Positions 1 through 10,950 of a stretch of 64,000 nt of DNA are shown piece after piece. Below the pieces are notes generated by a model that saw only the letters and a program-made list of their open reading frames with translations, did no database searches and was not told the DNA's origin. The position numbers and the translations under genes were made by a program. This DNA is from Asparagopsis taxiformis. Lineage: Eukaryota; Rhodophyta; Florideophyceae; Bonnemaisoniales; Bonnemaisoniaceae. How positions within the stretch are numbered: the stretch's first letter is position 1; each line of letters starts with the position of its first letter. The DNA is taken from NCBI GenBank assembly GCA_030407315.1, contig JALQPE010001805.1:62001-126000 (forward strand). Reading direction: 5' to 3'.

Positions 1-503
1 TTAACGTCGGCGATACGGTCCCATTGAAAGCGGCGCGGATAATACTGTAACTGGCTTAGCTCCGGCCACGTTGGCAGCGTACGCAGCAGAAAGCGAAACG
101 CAGACGGATCTTCATAACGAGCGCGCGGCGTCGGGATGGGAGCATTTTGCGCGGCCGACGGAAGGGATACGGAGGAAGGAGCGGGTATGGAGCGGAGAGG
201 AACTCCGATAGAGGAATGACCGCCAGCCGCAGACGCCGGCGTACCCGTGACGTCCACGGTCTCGACGACGTTTGGTGTCGCATCGATGCTGTTCGCATCG
301 GAACCGCTCGCGACCGCCGGAACAGGCGCACTGATGGATGATGCCTGGGCTAAGGGAAGGGAGAACGGGCTCTCAGGACTTGCAGGCAAAGGAGTTGCGA
401 AGCGCGGAGCGGCAGTCGGCGTGTGTGTAGGCGTCGTCATTTCGTCGCCGGGAGCGATGCCGGCACGAAGCCAGCCAGGAAGAGATTCATCGTCGTGCGC
501 CAT
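1..503 (-). CDS. Gy-A antisense accessory ORF, N-terminal part (element X), cut by window edge
   Basis: The ATG is at 503 and the frame stays open to base 1. This is the inverse of the start of the ORF at 31,750, and the predicted proteins are the same over the shared part. The N-terminus (MAHDDESLPGWLRAG...) leads into a Pro/Ala/Ser-rich stretch of about 120 residues, then a more ordered region. The ORF runs away from the neighbouring LTR, opposite to the gag-pol direction inferred from the polypurine tract at 685-692. Its 190-bp leader (504-692) is rich in pyrimidines on the coding strand. Function unknown; not gag or pol of this element. Confidence 0.6.
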   Translation of the reverse strand, partial: MAHDDESLPGWLRAGIAPGDEMTTPTHTPTAAPRFATPLPASPESPFSLPLAQASSISAPVPAVASGSDANSIDATPNVVETVDVTGTPASAAGGHSSIGVPLRSIPAPSSVSLPSAAQNAPIPTPRARYEDPSAFRFLLRTLPTWPELSQLQYYPRRFQWDRIADV

Positions 504-684
504 CGCGACGAAGGAGCGGGCGACGATGGCGAAACGGAGAACGTGAGTAGAGGAGAGAGAACGTAAGAGGAAGGAAAGTGACAGCGAAGGAGAAGAACGA
601 GGAAAGAGAAAAGCAGACGCGAGAAGAAGCAACGGAAGGCATGCGTGAGAAAATGACGCGCGAGGACGCGCTGTGGAGTTAGTC

Positions 685-692
685 GGGGGGAG
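685..692 (+). other. polypurine tract of Gy-A element X
   Basis: GGGGGGAG lies directly against the TGTGG start of the LTR at 693. This is the usual plus-strand primer position at a 3' LTR, so it fixes the sense direction of element X as plus, with gag-pol expected to the left of the window. Confidence 0.7.
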
Positions 693-1495
693 TGTGGTAC
701 AATTTATTCGGTCGACACGCGCGCGCTCGTAACGACTGCGTCTGGCTGAGTCCGCATGCATCCGCGAATTAGTTAGTTAGTAAGCGAGCGTACGCGTAGC
801 GATTCTATTACGTGTCACGGCGCGCCTGCGCGAACGCGTGCGCGCGAGCGAACCTGCGAGCTTGGCGCCACGTGTAGCGCTTTTTACGAATTTCCCTTTC
901 ATTTCCCTTTTTGGGTTTTTTATGACGAAAGTCTTTTTCCCAAATATTTCCTTTTTTTTGCGTGCGAGCGAGCGGCCGCCGGCCGGCCGCGCAAGGACAG
1001 CCTGTCCTAGGTAGTTAGCTACTAATGGTTGTTCTGCTTCGCACCTTACCAATAAACAGCCAGCATCTTCGCAGCTACGAGTTAAGCGTTTAGCGAATCG
1101 CGAGGACCGATTGCGTTGACACGTTGCGTGCGGGTTGCTCACGATCGCCGACGTTCGCGTGCGCGCTGCGCATAAACCGATCGTCGAACCACGTCGCACC
1201 GTGATAGCGCGCGTTGCGTCGCACGCCACTAGGCCAGGGATTTACGACCCCTGTGTGGATCGCGTTGTGCTCGAGTTTACTCGGTGATCTCACCCTGAGA
1301 TCACGGCTTGCGCCGGCCCGCGAATCCCGTGTTGCGATCGTTCCCTACGCGTTCCGCCGTTGTACCACCCGTTCGCCAGCGCGACCGAGCGACGCGCGAA
1401 ACGAAAGTTCAACCAGCGCGTTACGGTTCACCTCGCCCTGACACGGCTGCAATTCTAGAACTCCCTTAGCGATCGCCACCCCGGCTGGTCCTACA
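693..1495 (+). repeat. Gy-A LTR (3' LTR of element X), 803 bp
   Basis: It starts TGTGGTAC and ends GGTCCTACA. It is the inverse of 30,757-31,560 with only a few differences that I could find (one A-run length, two or three substitutions). It abuts GTTAC (1496-1500), the target duplication of the insertion into Gy-C. ORFs inside it are by-products of its high GC content. Confidence 0.85.
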
Positions 1496-2451
1496 GTTAC
1501 CACCACAGCAAAATGGGTTACAGCGCCAGTATTGGTAGCGAAACCACCACCAGCGAATTTCAGACTTACTTTTGATTACAGGCCTGTTAATGCCGTCACA
1601 GTCGATATGAACTGGTCGATGCCTCGTATAGAATCTGGATTGAGTGATGTGGCTGGCAGTACATATTTTGCTACAGTTGACTTAGTAAGTGGCTATTGGC
1701 AGTTGCCATTATCGATTGAAAGTCAAGAACTTCTCAGTTTTACAACATCTAACAGGATTATCATGCCAACAAGATGTACACAAGGAGCAAAGAACGCTGG
1801 ACCAAACTTCCAATCTAAAATAGAGCCACTGTTTGCGAACATAAGACACGCTCTAAAGGCATGGTTGGATGATTTCGTATTGCATAGTCGAAGCGAAGAC
1901 GACCATCTACATGTCATCGAACAATTTTTATCGATCTGCCGCAAGGCGCGGTTGAAAATTTCAGTACGAAAGTCTAAGTTCTTTCTGCGCAGTGTACGAT
2001 GGTGTGGACGTATATTGGATGGAAATGGAATCACGTACGACCCAAGGAATCTCAGCGGGCTCACAGATATGCATTTACCACGTATGGCAAGTGAACTTTG
2101 TAATACATTCACTGCCTGCAATGGATGTCAACTAGCATACCTGATTTTGCACAGAGGATTGCGCCTCTTCGCCAAATATTAGAAGCTGCATATGACAGAG
2201 CGGGTGCTCGTACGAAAAGGAAAATGAAGTGTATTCCACTTGATTCTATTGGATGGAGCACCACACACAGCTCTGCTTTCATGGACTTGCAAGACGAGTT
2301 GAAAAAGCTAGCGAAATTAGCACACAAGGAGCCCGGGAAAGTCACCTGCATTTACACCGACACATCGGATGAATGTTGGCCTGCAGTAATCACACAAACC
2401 ACTTCAACAGATTTTACAAAAGAACTTGCCTCGCAAAAACACGATCCATAG
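1496..2451 (+). pseudogene. Gy-C reverse transcriptase, 3' piece of split element
   Basis: Ty3/gypsy RT. The block FRLTFDYRPVNAVTVD, then ATVDLVSGYWQLPL (first catalytic Asp) and WLDDFVL (LDD catalytic pair) are visible. The frame enters from base 1496 without a start codon, because the 5' part of the gene lies at 45,397-46,316 on the other strand: the frame at 45,397 ends ...GFGKV and continues here as TTAKWV. The frame shifts after about 2,120, and the C-terminal thumb is spread over two frames. AT-richer than the Gy-A and Gy-B DNA around it. Confidence 0.85.
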
Positions 2452-3509
2452 CATTCTTAGGCTCTGCATTCAAGCAAGCAGAGAAACTTCGGACAACGTT
2501 TGAAAAGGAAGCATATGCAATATATCAAGTATTCAAAAAGTTGGACTATCTGCTGCTTACAGAGCGAGAAACACATATCTACACAGATCATCGCAACTTG
2601 TTATTTGTGTTCAACCCACTGGCTCTAGATCCTGCACTCGGCCGTCATGTCATAAGCAAAGTACAAAGGTGGGGACTGTACTTGTCTCGGTTTTCATATG
2701 TTATTGAACATGTAGCTGGCGACAAAAACGTAATGGCGGACATAATGACAAGATGGATGAAGGGCTATCGAGGCAAACGTGCATCAGTAAGGAGAATTAC
2801 ACGCCTCCTTTCAGAGCAAGACGTTGTGCAATCACCATTGGAGGACGGTTTCAAGGCACCAGAAGGTGATTGGATAAGAAAATCGCAGATGGAACACAAA
2901 AACAGAGTGCCAAGCAACGTCATAATGGACAAGAATGACTTTTGGAAGGGCGACAGCAAAGTATGGATCCCAGAGCATGATTCAGAGCTGCAATTGAAGC
3001 TATTAGTCATAGCTCACTGCGGCAGAGCAGGGCACAGAGGAAAAGAAGCGACTCAAAGCATTTTGTGCGAAGGATACTATTGGGCAGGAATGAAGGATGA
3101 TTGTCACGAGTTCACTGCAGCTTGCCTGCATTGTATTACTGGAAATACAGGCCATAAGATTGCTCGTCCATTATCAACCACATTGCATGCGACGGCACCT
3201 AACGAATTTATTCCCTTTGATTACCTATACATGGGCCCGGGAATCGGAAACATGAAGTATATACTGGTAATACGCGATGACTTGTCAGGATATCTTTGGC
3301 TTACCCCTACACAGCGAGCGGATGCTCAGACTGCCGCCGCCGAAATATCTCGATGGATACGAGTGTTTACATTGATGTTATTCTGGGTAAGCTACCAGGG
3401 ATCTCATTTCCATAATGTGACAATGGAAAACCTAGCTAAGAGCCACAACATTAGTCATCGATTTACAGTGGCATATTCACCATGGGTTGACGGCACAGTT
3501 GAAAGCTGA
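2373..3509 (+). pseudogene. Gy-C RNase H and integrase
   Basis: RNase H: FEKEAYAIYQVFKKLDYLL and YTDHRNL. It is followed by an integrase with a zinc-binding HHCC domain (AHCGRAGHRG ... CLHC) and a catalytic core. The first core Asp is in FDYLYMGP. The position normally read as VSDQGSHF is WVSYQGSHF here, so the second catalytic Asp is Tyr. The core Glu (DGTVES) is followed at once by a stop at 3,507. These changes make the integrase inactive as it stands. It continues in another frame from 3,591. Confidence 0.85.
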
Positions 3510-3590
3510 ATGAAGCATGTGCAAGCCGCATACCGATGCTTACAATCAGAGATGATGTTAGGAACTCAAGACTAGCCTACGACTGTTGGT

Positions 3591-4373
3591 ATGATACAGA
3601 CAGTACTGAATGAGGCACCGCTGAGACGATTAGGCTTCAGGGCGGATGGCACGCATAGAACGCCATTGGAGGTAATGACAGGCATAAAACCTGCTCATTC
3701 AATGCTTTACACAAGCCAAATCGGCACAGCTGAGCACAGTCCACGGAAAATAGAAAAAGTCAGAGCAATGCAGCTCATGGAATGCGACAAACTTCAAACA
3801 GCTTTTGAGTTCATACACAAGGATGTCGCTACAAAGGTTTCTACAAACCGAGCACGGCAAATCAAGTATCATAATAACAAAACAAATGTAACTAAGGCCA
3901 ACTTTACTACCGGTGATTTCGTGCTGGTGCGACGCCCACAAGACAAAGGACATAAACAGTCCTTCCGATGGGTTGGGCCAAGACGTATCAAGGGAGTGGT
4001 TGGTGAGGTTTTTTATGATGTAGAGAATATTTTAACAAAGCATGTTGAGCGGGTGCACGCCGAACGACTCATACTGTATCGATCAGATCAAGACGGTAAG
4101 GAAATAAGCAAAGAGCTGCTTAATCATGCCAAACCCAGCGAGACCAAATATGAATTGATAGAGGAGCTGATGGGAATCAGTGGTTCAGAAAAGGATGGAA
4201 TATACATACAGGTGAAGTGGACGGGTCTGCCAGAAAAGCAGGATTGGACGTGGCAACCGATCAGAGAACTATACGAGGATGTCCCAGAAATGGTAATGGA
4301 CTTCTTAGATGGATGCAAAAAGTCAGTCGCAAAGCAGGCAAAGAAATTGTTGTCAGGATCTACATCAAAATGA
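3591..4373 (+). pseudogene. Gy-C integrase C-terminus with chromodomain
   Basis: This is the integrase C-terminal part: a GDFVLVRRPQDKG...FRWVGPRRI segment (GPY/F-like), then a chromodomain-like end (IYIQVKWTGLPEKQDWTWQP and an acidic/hydrophobic helix). It marks the element as a chromovirus. It is frame-shifted from the preceding ORF and stops 42 bp before the 3' LTR. The G-rich tract ATGGGGCGGTG just before 4416 is the likely polypurine tract. Confidence 0.8.
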
Positions 4374-4415
4374 CTGCATACATCTGAATCATATGGTGAT
4401 AGTCATGGGGCGGTG

Positions 4416-4663
4416 TGGAGATTGAAGATCCTAACACGAAATAATAACGGTGAAGAGAATGAAAGAATACAAGAGGTTTAAGAGGAGAGTGACGCGCAAT
4501 AATTTCATCACATGTTGCGATGGTAATTATTACAGGATAGGATACAAACATTAGATTGTGTTAGCAGAATAAAAGGCAGTACCACATTGCACTCTGCTGA
4601 GTGTGGTACAGGCAGATTTGGGAATAAGTTGTGTGTCAGCTTCGATTGTACTAACGGTCTATA
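4416..4663 (+). repeat. Gy-C 3' LTR, 248 bp
   Basis: It is the inverse of 47,220-47,467, both 248 bp, starting TGGAGATTGAAG and ending GGTCTATA. CGAGTC follows at 4664-4669, and its inverse GACTCG flanks the other LTR at 47,468-47,473, so both outer ends of one insertion are present. The end is TA rather than CA, so the exact boundary may be off by a base. Confidence 0.85.
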
Positions 4664-4669
4664 CGAGTC
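4664..4669. other. Gy-C target-site duplication, copy 1 (CGAGTC)
   Basis: CGAGTC directly after the 3' LTR. The matching copy lies outside the 5' LTR at 47,468-47,473 in the opposite orientation, as expected after the inversion of the left segment. It may be a 5-bp duplication (GAGTC) if the LTR is one base longer. Confidence 0.7.
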
Positions 4670-4999
4670 TGGAGAGCCGCGAGCACGACGATGGCTCGTC
4701 CGCGCCGCGAGTGATGTATATTCTCGTGCGACGTAGCACGACATCGCCGCGACGGGAGACTGCCATATCCCTACGTTCCCCTGTCGATCGGGGAAGCGAG
4801 TGGACGTTCATCACGGCACTCTGCGCCGCGTCCTGATTAATCTTTGTGAGACTAATGGTCTGTCTCTCTATACTTCGTCGCGAGTTCGTCGCCGTGCGGT
4901 CAAGTAGGAAATAACTACTGTAAGTAGTGGTGTAAAGTGTAAGTTATTCGTCAGAGCATAGATCTGGATGCAGCGCGTTAAAAGAAAGTTATTCGTTAG
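4670..4999 (-). repeat. probable 3' LTR remnant of Cop-2
   Basis: It lies just after the end of the Cop-2 pol remnant in the sense direction and has no ORF of note. By position it should be the Cop-2 3' LTR, into which Gy-C inserted. No second copy is in the window, so this cannot be confirmed. Confidence 0.35.
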
Positions 5000-5795
5000 T
5001 CGCCGCGCGCTGGAGGCAGATCTACGCGAAGGAGATGGGTTCTGTCGGTGAAATGGCTGGGTCTTAGAGCCTTGGTAAGGACATCCGCTGGGTTATCTGA
5101 TTAGGCAATTTTGGAGGGAGTTATAAATTTGTTGTGAACCTGCTCACGGAGCCAATGGTATCTGACGTCTATATGACGTGATGCTGGAGTCGGAAATTTA
5201 GATTTAGCTGTTACGATAGCAGCGGAATTATCAATGTGGAGCGGAATCGGTACGTTGTTGGTTTCACCGAGTTCGGATAGGAAATTGGATATGGATTGAA
5301 GAAGTACCGTAGCTTAGAAGCCAGCCACATATTCAGCCGCATGGGTGGATGTGACGACATGTCGTTGCCGGCGTGATTGCCATGAGACGGGTGAGCCGTT
5401 GTAAAATGATAGACCCTGAAGTGGAGCGGCGTGTGGTAGTGCAAGAAGCAAAATCAGAATCATAATAGGCAACTAACCCTGAGTTGAGGCCTCTGGGGTA
5501 TTTTATCCCAGTAGTCGCCGTGGATTTGAGATATCGTAGCACACGAATTGCAGCTTTCTAATTATGCATAGTGGGCTGGTGGGAGAAGCGACCTAGGAGT
5601 CCTACGATGAAGACAATATCAGGTCTGGTAGAATTGCATAGATAGCGAAGAGAACCAATGAGGCTTTTGTAATCATAACGCTTCGTATCCAGTTTGTTAC
5701 TGTGTTGATATTTGTCTGAAAATAATTCTGACGCAATGGGGGAGTTGGATGGTGTGGCATCTTGTTGACCGAAGCGGTAGAGAAGTGTGTCAACA
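5000..5795 (-). pseudogene. Cop-2 RT C-terminus and RNase H, 3' piece
   Basis: Minus-strand reading shows the classic copia sequence: YRFGQQDATPSNSPI, YDYKSLIGSLRYL, TRPDIVF, VLRYLKSTATTGIKY, AYYDSDFASCTTTRRSTSG (RNase H), HIDNSAAI and SRHIDVRYHWLREQV, then a short tail. In-frame stops and small frameshifts show that it is dead. The frame is interrupted at 5,796 by the 12-kb TIR element and resumes at 17,763. Removing the element and one TA restores an uninterrupted Gly-Tyr-Val-Asp-Thr junction. Confidence 0.85.
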
Positions 5796-5797
5796 TA

Positions 5798-5830
5798 CGT
5801 CTGTGTTTTCGGAAGTGGACGCGGACGTCC
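5798..5830 (+). repeat. left terminal inverted repeat of the 12-kb element
   Basis: 33 bp, 31 of which match the inverse of 17,728-17,760. Contains GGACGCGGACGTCC. Confidence 0.85.
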
Positions 5831-5927
5831 AGTCTCTCTAGTACGGGTCCTAGTCGGCCCCGAGATTTACTAGAACAAATGAACGTCCGCGTCCGAAAAA
5901 AAATAAAAATTTTTTGGATGCGGACGT

Positions 5928-6236
5928 CCACTTTCTCTAGTACGTTCGGCGGAATACTAGGACCCGACATCCACTTTCTCTAGTACGTTCGGCGGAATAC
6001 TAGGACCCGACATCCAATTTCTCTAGTACATTCAGCGGAATACTAGGACCCGACATCCAATTTCTCTAGTACATTCAGCGGGATCCTAGGACCCGACATC
6101 CACTTTCTCTAGTACGTTCGGCGGAATACTAGGACCCGACATCCACTTTCTCTAGTACGTTTGGCGGAGTACTAGGACCCGACATCCAGTTTTTCTAGTA
6201 CGTTTGGCCGGATACTAGGACCCGACATCCAGTATA
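5928..6236 (+). repeat. subterminal 43-bp tandem repeats, about seven copies
   Basis: The motif CTCTAGTACGTTCGGCGG followed by an ACTAGGACCCGACATCCA block recurs with a strict 43-bp period (CTCTAG at 5935, 5978, 6021, 6064, 6107, 6150, and a variant at 6193). Arrays next to TIRs commonly serve as transposase-binding regions in CACTA-like elements; that role here is inference. Confidence 0.85.
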
Positions 6237-6640
6237 CAATATATCAGCAAAAACCCGGAGGGAAGAAATTACAGCGGATGGTAAATTAAGGGCCCATATC
6301 GGACCGTATTTTATTCTCTCATTTACGAAACTGCTCGTATACAATACGTCTCTCTAGAATAGGAAATACATATCTGGTCAGAATAGGAAATAAATACCCG
6401 GTTAGAATAGGAAATACGTATCAAGCCAGGATACGGAATATGTATCCAGCTAGAATATGGAATACGTATCCAGCCAGAATACAAAATACCTGTCAGCATA
6501 CCGTCGATCACCCATCTCCCTCACTATCGCGTTCTCCCTACCATCCGAACGCCATGCACCACCATCCGCACATACTTCAAGAACCCTCACGACCTAGATT
6601 ACAAAAAATCTGCTCCTTCCCAATACCATCCCCGCTTTCC
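6237..6640. other. no gene seen; short TCCAGCCAGAATA-type repeats
   Basis: Bases 6,340-6,490 hold several degenerate copies of an approximately 28-bp unit around GAATAGGAAATACRTATC. Beyond that the sequence turns A+C-rich. No coding signal recognised. Confidence 0.4.
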
Positions 6641-8290
6641 TCGACACCACCCCAGCCCATTAAATCATCAAGACATGAAACACGAACATGGTCAGCAAAA
6701 TCTTACACGACTTGAAACCCACTCTTACTTCTATCGTATGCCTGAAAATATACACATACCAGAAACACCTCACAGCTTCATTCCCCATCTTCCTAGATCC
6801 CTTCTTCACTCTCCCTGAGTCCTGCCATTCCTGCTTCACCACTCCTGCATCACATACACAACATCAACCCCAACAGTCAGATTCAAAAGCAACGCTTACC
6901 ACGCCAGATATCTTAGAAAATCCCTTACTTACCTCTCATCCATCCTACACACAATACAAACCATGATCCAAAAACCTTGCAATGAATAATCAAAGTCAGC
7001 AGTCCATATCTTCGCAAAACAAGTCTTGGCGCTCAATGAAACTTACCTTCTGTCATCACCATTCCAGCATCACCTGCATAAAATCGAAATCAACCACAAC
7101 AGTCGGACTCAAAACCCACATGTCCCTCTCAGCATACTCTCAAAACTTCCGCACTTTCCTTCGCTCGACACAATACGCACCATGACTGGATAAGCTTCCA
7201 ATGAATAAATATCGCATTAACTGCAATAGTCAGATTCGAAACAAACACTTCTCTCGATGCATACCCTCAGAACTCACTTACTCTCGTTTCATTCTACACA
7301 CAATACATACCAAAAGTCGAAAATCTCACAACCAACAAATGAAGTCAACATTCCGCATCTTCGCACCACCGGACTGCGCGCTAAATGCAACTTACCTTCC
7401 GTCATCACCATTCCTGCATCACCTACAAAAAATCGAAATCAACAACAACAGTCGGACTGAAAACCCATGCTTCCCTCGCTGCATACCCTCAGAACTCACT
7501 TACCCTCGTTGTATCCTGCACACAATAGAAACCATAAGTCAAAAATTGTACAAAAAAATGTAGTCAGCATTCCATATCTTCGCGCAACTTAACTAGGCGC
7601 TCAATGTAACTTACCTTCCGTCATCACCATTCCAGAATCACCTACACAAAATCAACATCAACCACAGCAGTCAGACTCAAAACCCACATTCCACTCACTG
7701 CACCCCTCAAATGCTCACCTACCTCCTTTCCACCCTTCAGCAAATATGCACCATGACTCACTAAGCTCCCAATAAATAAATATTGCATAAAAGACGACAG
7801 TCACATTTAAAACAAACACTTCCCTCGCTTCATACCCTCAGGACGCACTTAACCTCTTCATCTCGTTGCATCATACAAACAATACAACCAATAATTCACA
7901 AATCGTGCAACGAAAAAATGTAGTCAGCATTCCATTTCATCGCGAAACCCGTCTTTCAGCTCAATGAAACTTACCTTACTTCATCACTATTCCTGCACCA
8001 CCTATACAACATCAAAATGAACCAGAACAGTCAGACTAAAAACCCATGCATCCCTTATTGCACACCCGCGAGACTCACTTACTTACCTGCCTCCCATGGT
8101 TCACAACATGCAAACCATGACTCACGAAGCTTCTAATGAATCAATATCGCATCAACGACAACAGTACGACTCAAAACACACGCTTCCCTCGCTGCATACT
8201 CTCCAAACTGGCATACTCACCGTCGTTCTATCCTCTACACCAAACAAAGGAAACACGACCAAAGAACCTCAGCCAGTGACGGCGGAGAAG
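6640..8290. repeat. A+C-rich degenerate tandem repeat zone
   Basis: Units of roughly 200-340 bp recur. They contain CTTACCTTCCGTCATCACC, then CATACCCTCAGAACTCACTT, then CACACAATACAAACCATGA, then AATGAATAAATATCGCAT, with much drift. Each unit keeps CTTACC, which on the minus strand reads GGTAAG like a splice donor. Short ORFs here are not convincing. Strongly depleted in G on this strand. Confidence 0.6.
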
Positions 8291-8782
8291 TGGAATTCCA
8301 CAGGTTAACCTGCGGCGTCGACTGGACAGCTTTCAACGTCAGCTTAAGTCCTGCTGTGCATACTCCATATCATCGCCGGTATTGAGATTAATAATGGCCC
8401 AAGCCATGGTCTCTGAACTCCCGAATGATGAGATCCGGATCGAGAACATCGGAATGGTATAATCATATATATCACAATCCATTTGCTTCCCTTAAATGAT
8501 CCCTGTAATATCCACTGTAAAGCACAAACTTATTCCATGAAGTTCGCAATTAATATAATTTTATTATTTCAAATGAATTAATTGAAAATCCATCTCCCAC
8601 GGCGGTCATTCATCCTTCCAAGCGCACGTTGCCAGCAAAATGTGTGACCTAGCGGTGATGATTGATCGCTCAGGCACATTCCACCATTGGGCTGCCAGAA
8701 GTGAGCACAAAACTGATACCCACAAAACCACGAGAACATTACAAACGAGGTCTCGAACGCACATTTGGAGTACAATATAAAT
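8291..8782. other. unassigned 0.5 kb inside the 12-kb element
   Basis: Not repeated elsewhere in the window and no recognisable ORF. Confidence 0.3.
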
Positions 8783-10950
8783 ACTATACAACAAACTCTA
8801 CTCGCTATCTCAGACGACGCGGCTCACAAGTGGCGTAGTCCCAATTTTCCGTAACGCCTTTCCTGATGCTTAAAAGTAAAAAACACGTCAAAACGTATAT
8901 CAGAAATGAGTGCGAGAGTTTTCTGCACAGGAGATGCTGAGCCACCAAATTGATTTTTCGGAAATTTTAGAATTTCTGGGCTGGCCAGCAATGCAATCGA
9001 GCTGGACATCCACCGGACGTCCATTTCAGGTTGATCGTGAGAGAGTAGGGCGGGACCATGATGAAACAAGGACCAAGACCTGTCCCTGACGTGTTGAGCC
9101 TGAAATCGACCCTTCGTAAGACGCGATTTTGGCTTACAGTTAGTGCTTACAGAAGCCAGTGATGACCCCGGTCGGGGCAGCAGCCGGTTCCTGGGGCCGT
9201 TGTGGCCAAATTAGACACCTTGATTTGAATTGAAATTTGGGCTATTCTCAAAAACATGCACATGTGAACATGTTTTTGAGATGGGGGTCTGCCGTACGGC
9301 ACAATCGACCCGCCCAAATCGATGATTTTTCACAATTTTTTTCTGCCCGAAATTTTAGAATTTCTGGGCTGGCCAGCAGTGCAATCGAGCTGGACATCCA
9401 CAGGACGTCCATTTCAGGTTGGTCGTGTGCTGCCCACATCCATGCATTGCAGCAACTAAGCAGGCGGGCTCACTACTCATACAAAGTGCACGGAATATGA
9501 GTAACGTGATGTGTGAGTGTTGTTTGTCGTGAGGATGTAAGGTGGGACCATGATGAAACAGGGAAAAAGATGTCTCCCTAGCATAACTTGGGCTTGAAGC
9601 CTGGAATCGACCCTTCGTGAGATGTGGCTTTGCTTACAGTTGGTGCTTACAGAAGCCAGTGACGGCCCCGGCCGGGGCAGCAGCCGGTTCCTGGGGCCGT
9701 TGTGGCCAAATTAGACACCTTGATTTGAATTGAAATTTGGGCTATTCTCAAAAACATGCACATGTGAACATGTTTTTGAGATGGGGGTGTGCCGTACGGC
9801 ACTTTCGACCGCCCAAATCGATATAATTTTGCAATTTTTTTCTGACTGAAATTTTAGAATTTCTGGGCTCGCCAGCAATGCAATTGAGCTGGACATTCAC
9901 CGGACGTCCATTTCAGGTTGGTCGAGTATTGCACATGGATACAGTTTTGCAGCTATTTCTCAGCCCAACATTTTAGAATTTCAGGGCTGACCAGCAATGT
10001 AACCGAGCCGGACTTCCACTGGACGTCCATTTCAAGTTAGGCTAGTGCTGCACATTTGCTCGCATCGCAGCAACTAAGCAAGTGTTGACAGCACCGAGAT
10101 GCCATGCAGACAAGGGGGAATCGGCTGCAAACGGCTTCCCTGGTCGGCGGCTGGATGTCTGGATGTGAATGGCTGCAAGCATGGAAATCTTGCTACCGCA
10201 CAGCGCATACACACTGCAGCAGCACATCACTGACGCATGCGAAAGTTGGGTGCTGCAGTGCGTGGTTGTTTGTGTGTTTGTGTGTTTGTGTGTGTATGAC
10301 GAACCTTGTGGTATCCCTAGGCGTGCACTGGTTCAAAAAGTTTGGACTGCCCCATCGGTCGTACTTTGGCGCATTTACATGCATCGGAGAACGACCAAGG
10401 AGGTAGAGCAGCAATCGCTGTTGGCTGAGCGTCCAAACTGGAGGGCTTGGGGCAATGGTTCTATAGCAGTCATTTATAGGACGCCCACCGTTGATGACTG
10501 AGATCCACGGTGGGTTTAGTATTCATGGTGTTGTCCTGCATTGGCGGACGTCGAAGACGAGTACTTCCAGTGAGCGTCCAAGGTGAACAGCTCAGCAGAG
10601 GATTATGATGTGGATGTGAAGGCATGGATGAGGCCAGCAGGAACGTTTCTGCAAGATGGGCGTGAGTGGGTAAGTGAGCGGGGAGGGGCCGCTCGGGGCG
10701 CTTGGTAGCTTCTGGGGCCGTTGTGGCCAAATTAGAATCAAGCCTATGTCCGGCGGACGTCCTGAATTGCTTTATTTTTTGGGCTATTCTCAAAAACATG
10801 CACATGTGAACATGTTTTTGAGATGGGGGTGTGCCGTACGGCACTTTCGACCGCCCAAATCGATGTATTTTTGCATTTTTTTTCTGACTGAAATTTTAGA
10901 ATTTCTGGGCTCGCCAGCAATGCAATTGCGCTGGTCATTCACCGGACGTC
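8783..10950 (+). repeat. left arm of internal palindrome
   Basis: It pairs with 13,575-16,316 inverted. Coordinate sums are about 25,099 in the outer part, 24,601 in the middle and 24,525 in the inner part. The first step (498) equals one extra repeat unit in the right arm; the second (76) is a longer GTGTTTGT-type run there. The arm is built of units of about 0.5 kb, each carrying a TGGACGTCC...GATGTCC pair, GCCGTACGGC, and a 12-bp-stem hairpin (9247-9280, 9747-9780, 10,789-10,822). Confidence 0.85.

Noticed and set aside
1023..1445. ORFs of up to 150 codons inside the Gy-A LTRs
   Set aside because: The frame changes between near-identical LTR copies because of a one-base change in an A-run, so it is not conserved as protein.
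5791..5800. A 4-bp ACGT duplication for the 12-kb element instead of TA
   Set aside because: Using ACGT leaves the Cop-2 frame broken after excision; TA restores it, with the TIRs starting CGTCTGTG.
5928..6236. Regular 43-bp repeats that could be taken for a CRISPR array
   Set aside because: There are no unique spacers; the full 43 bp is the repeat. It lies next to a TIR in a eukaryotic transposon.
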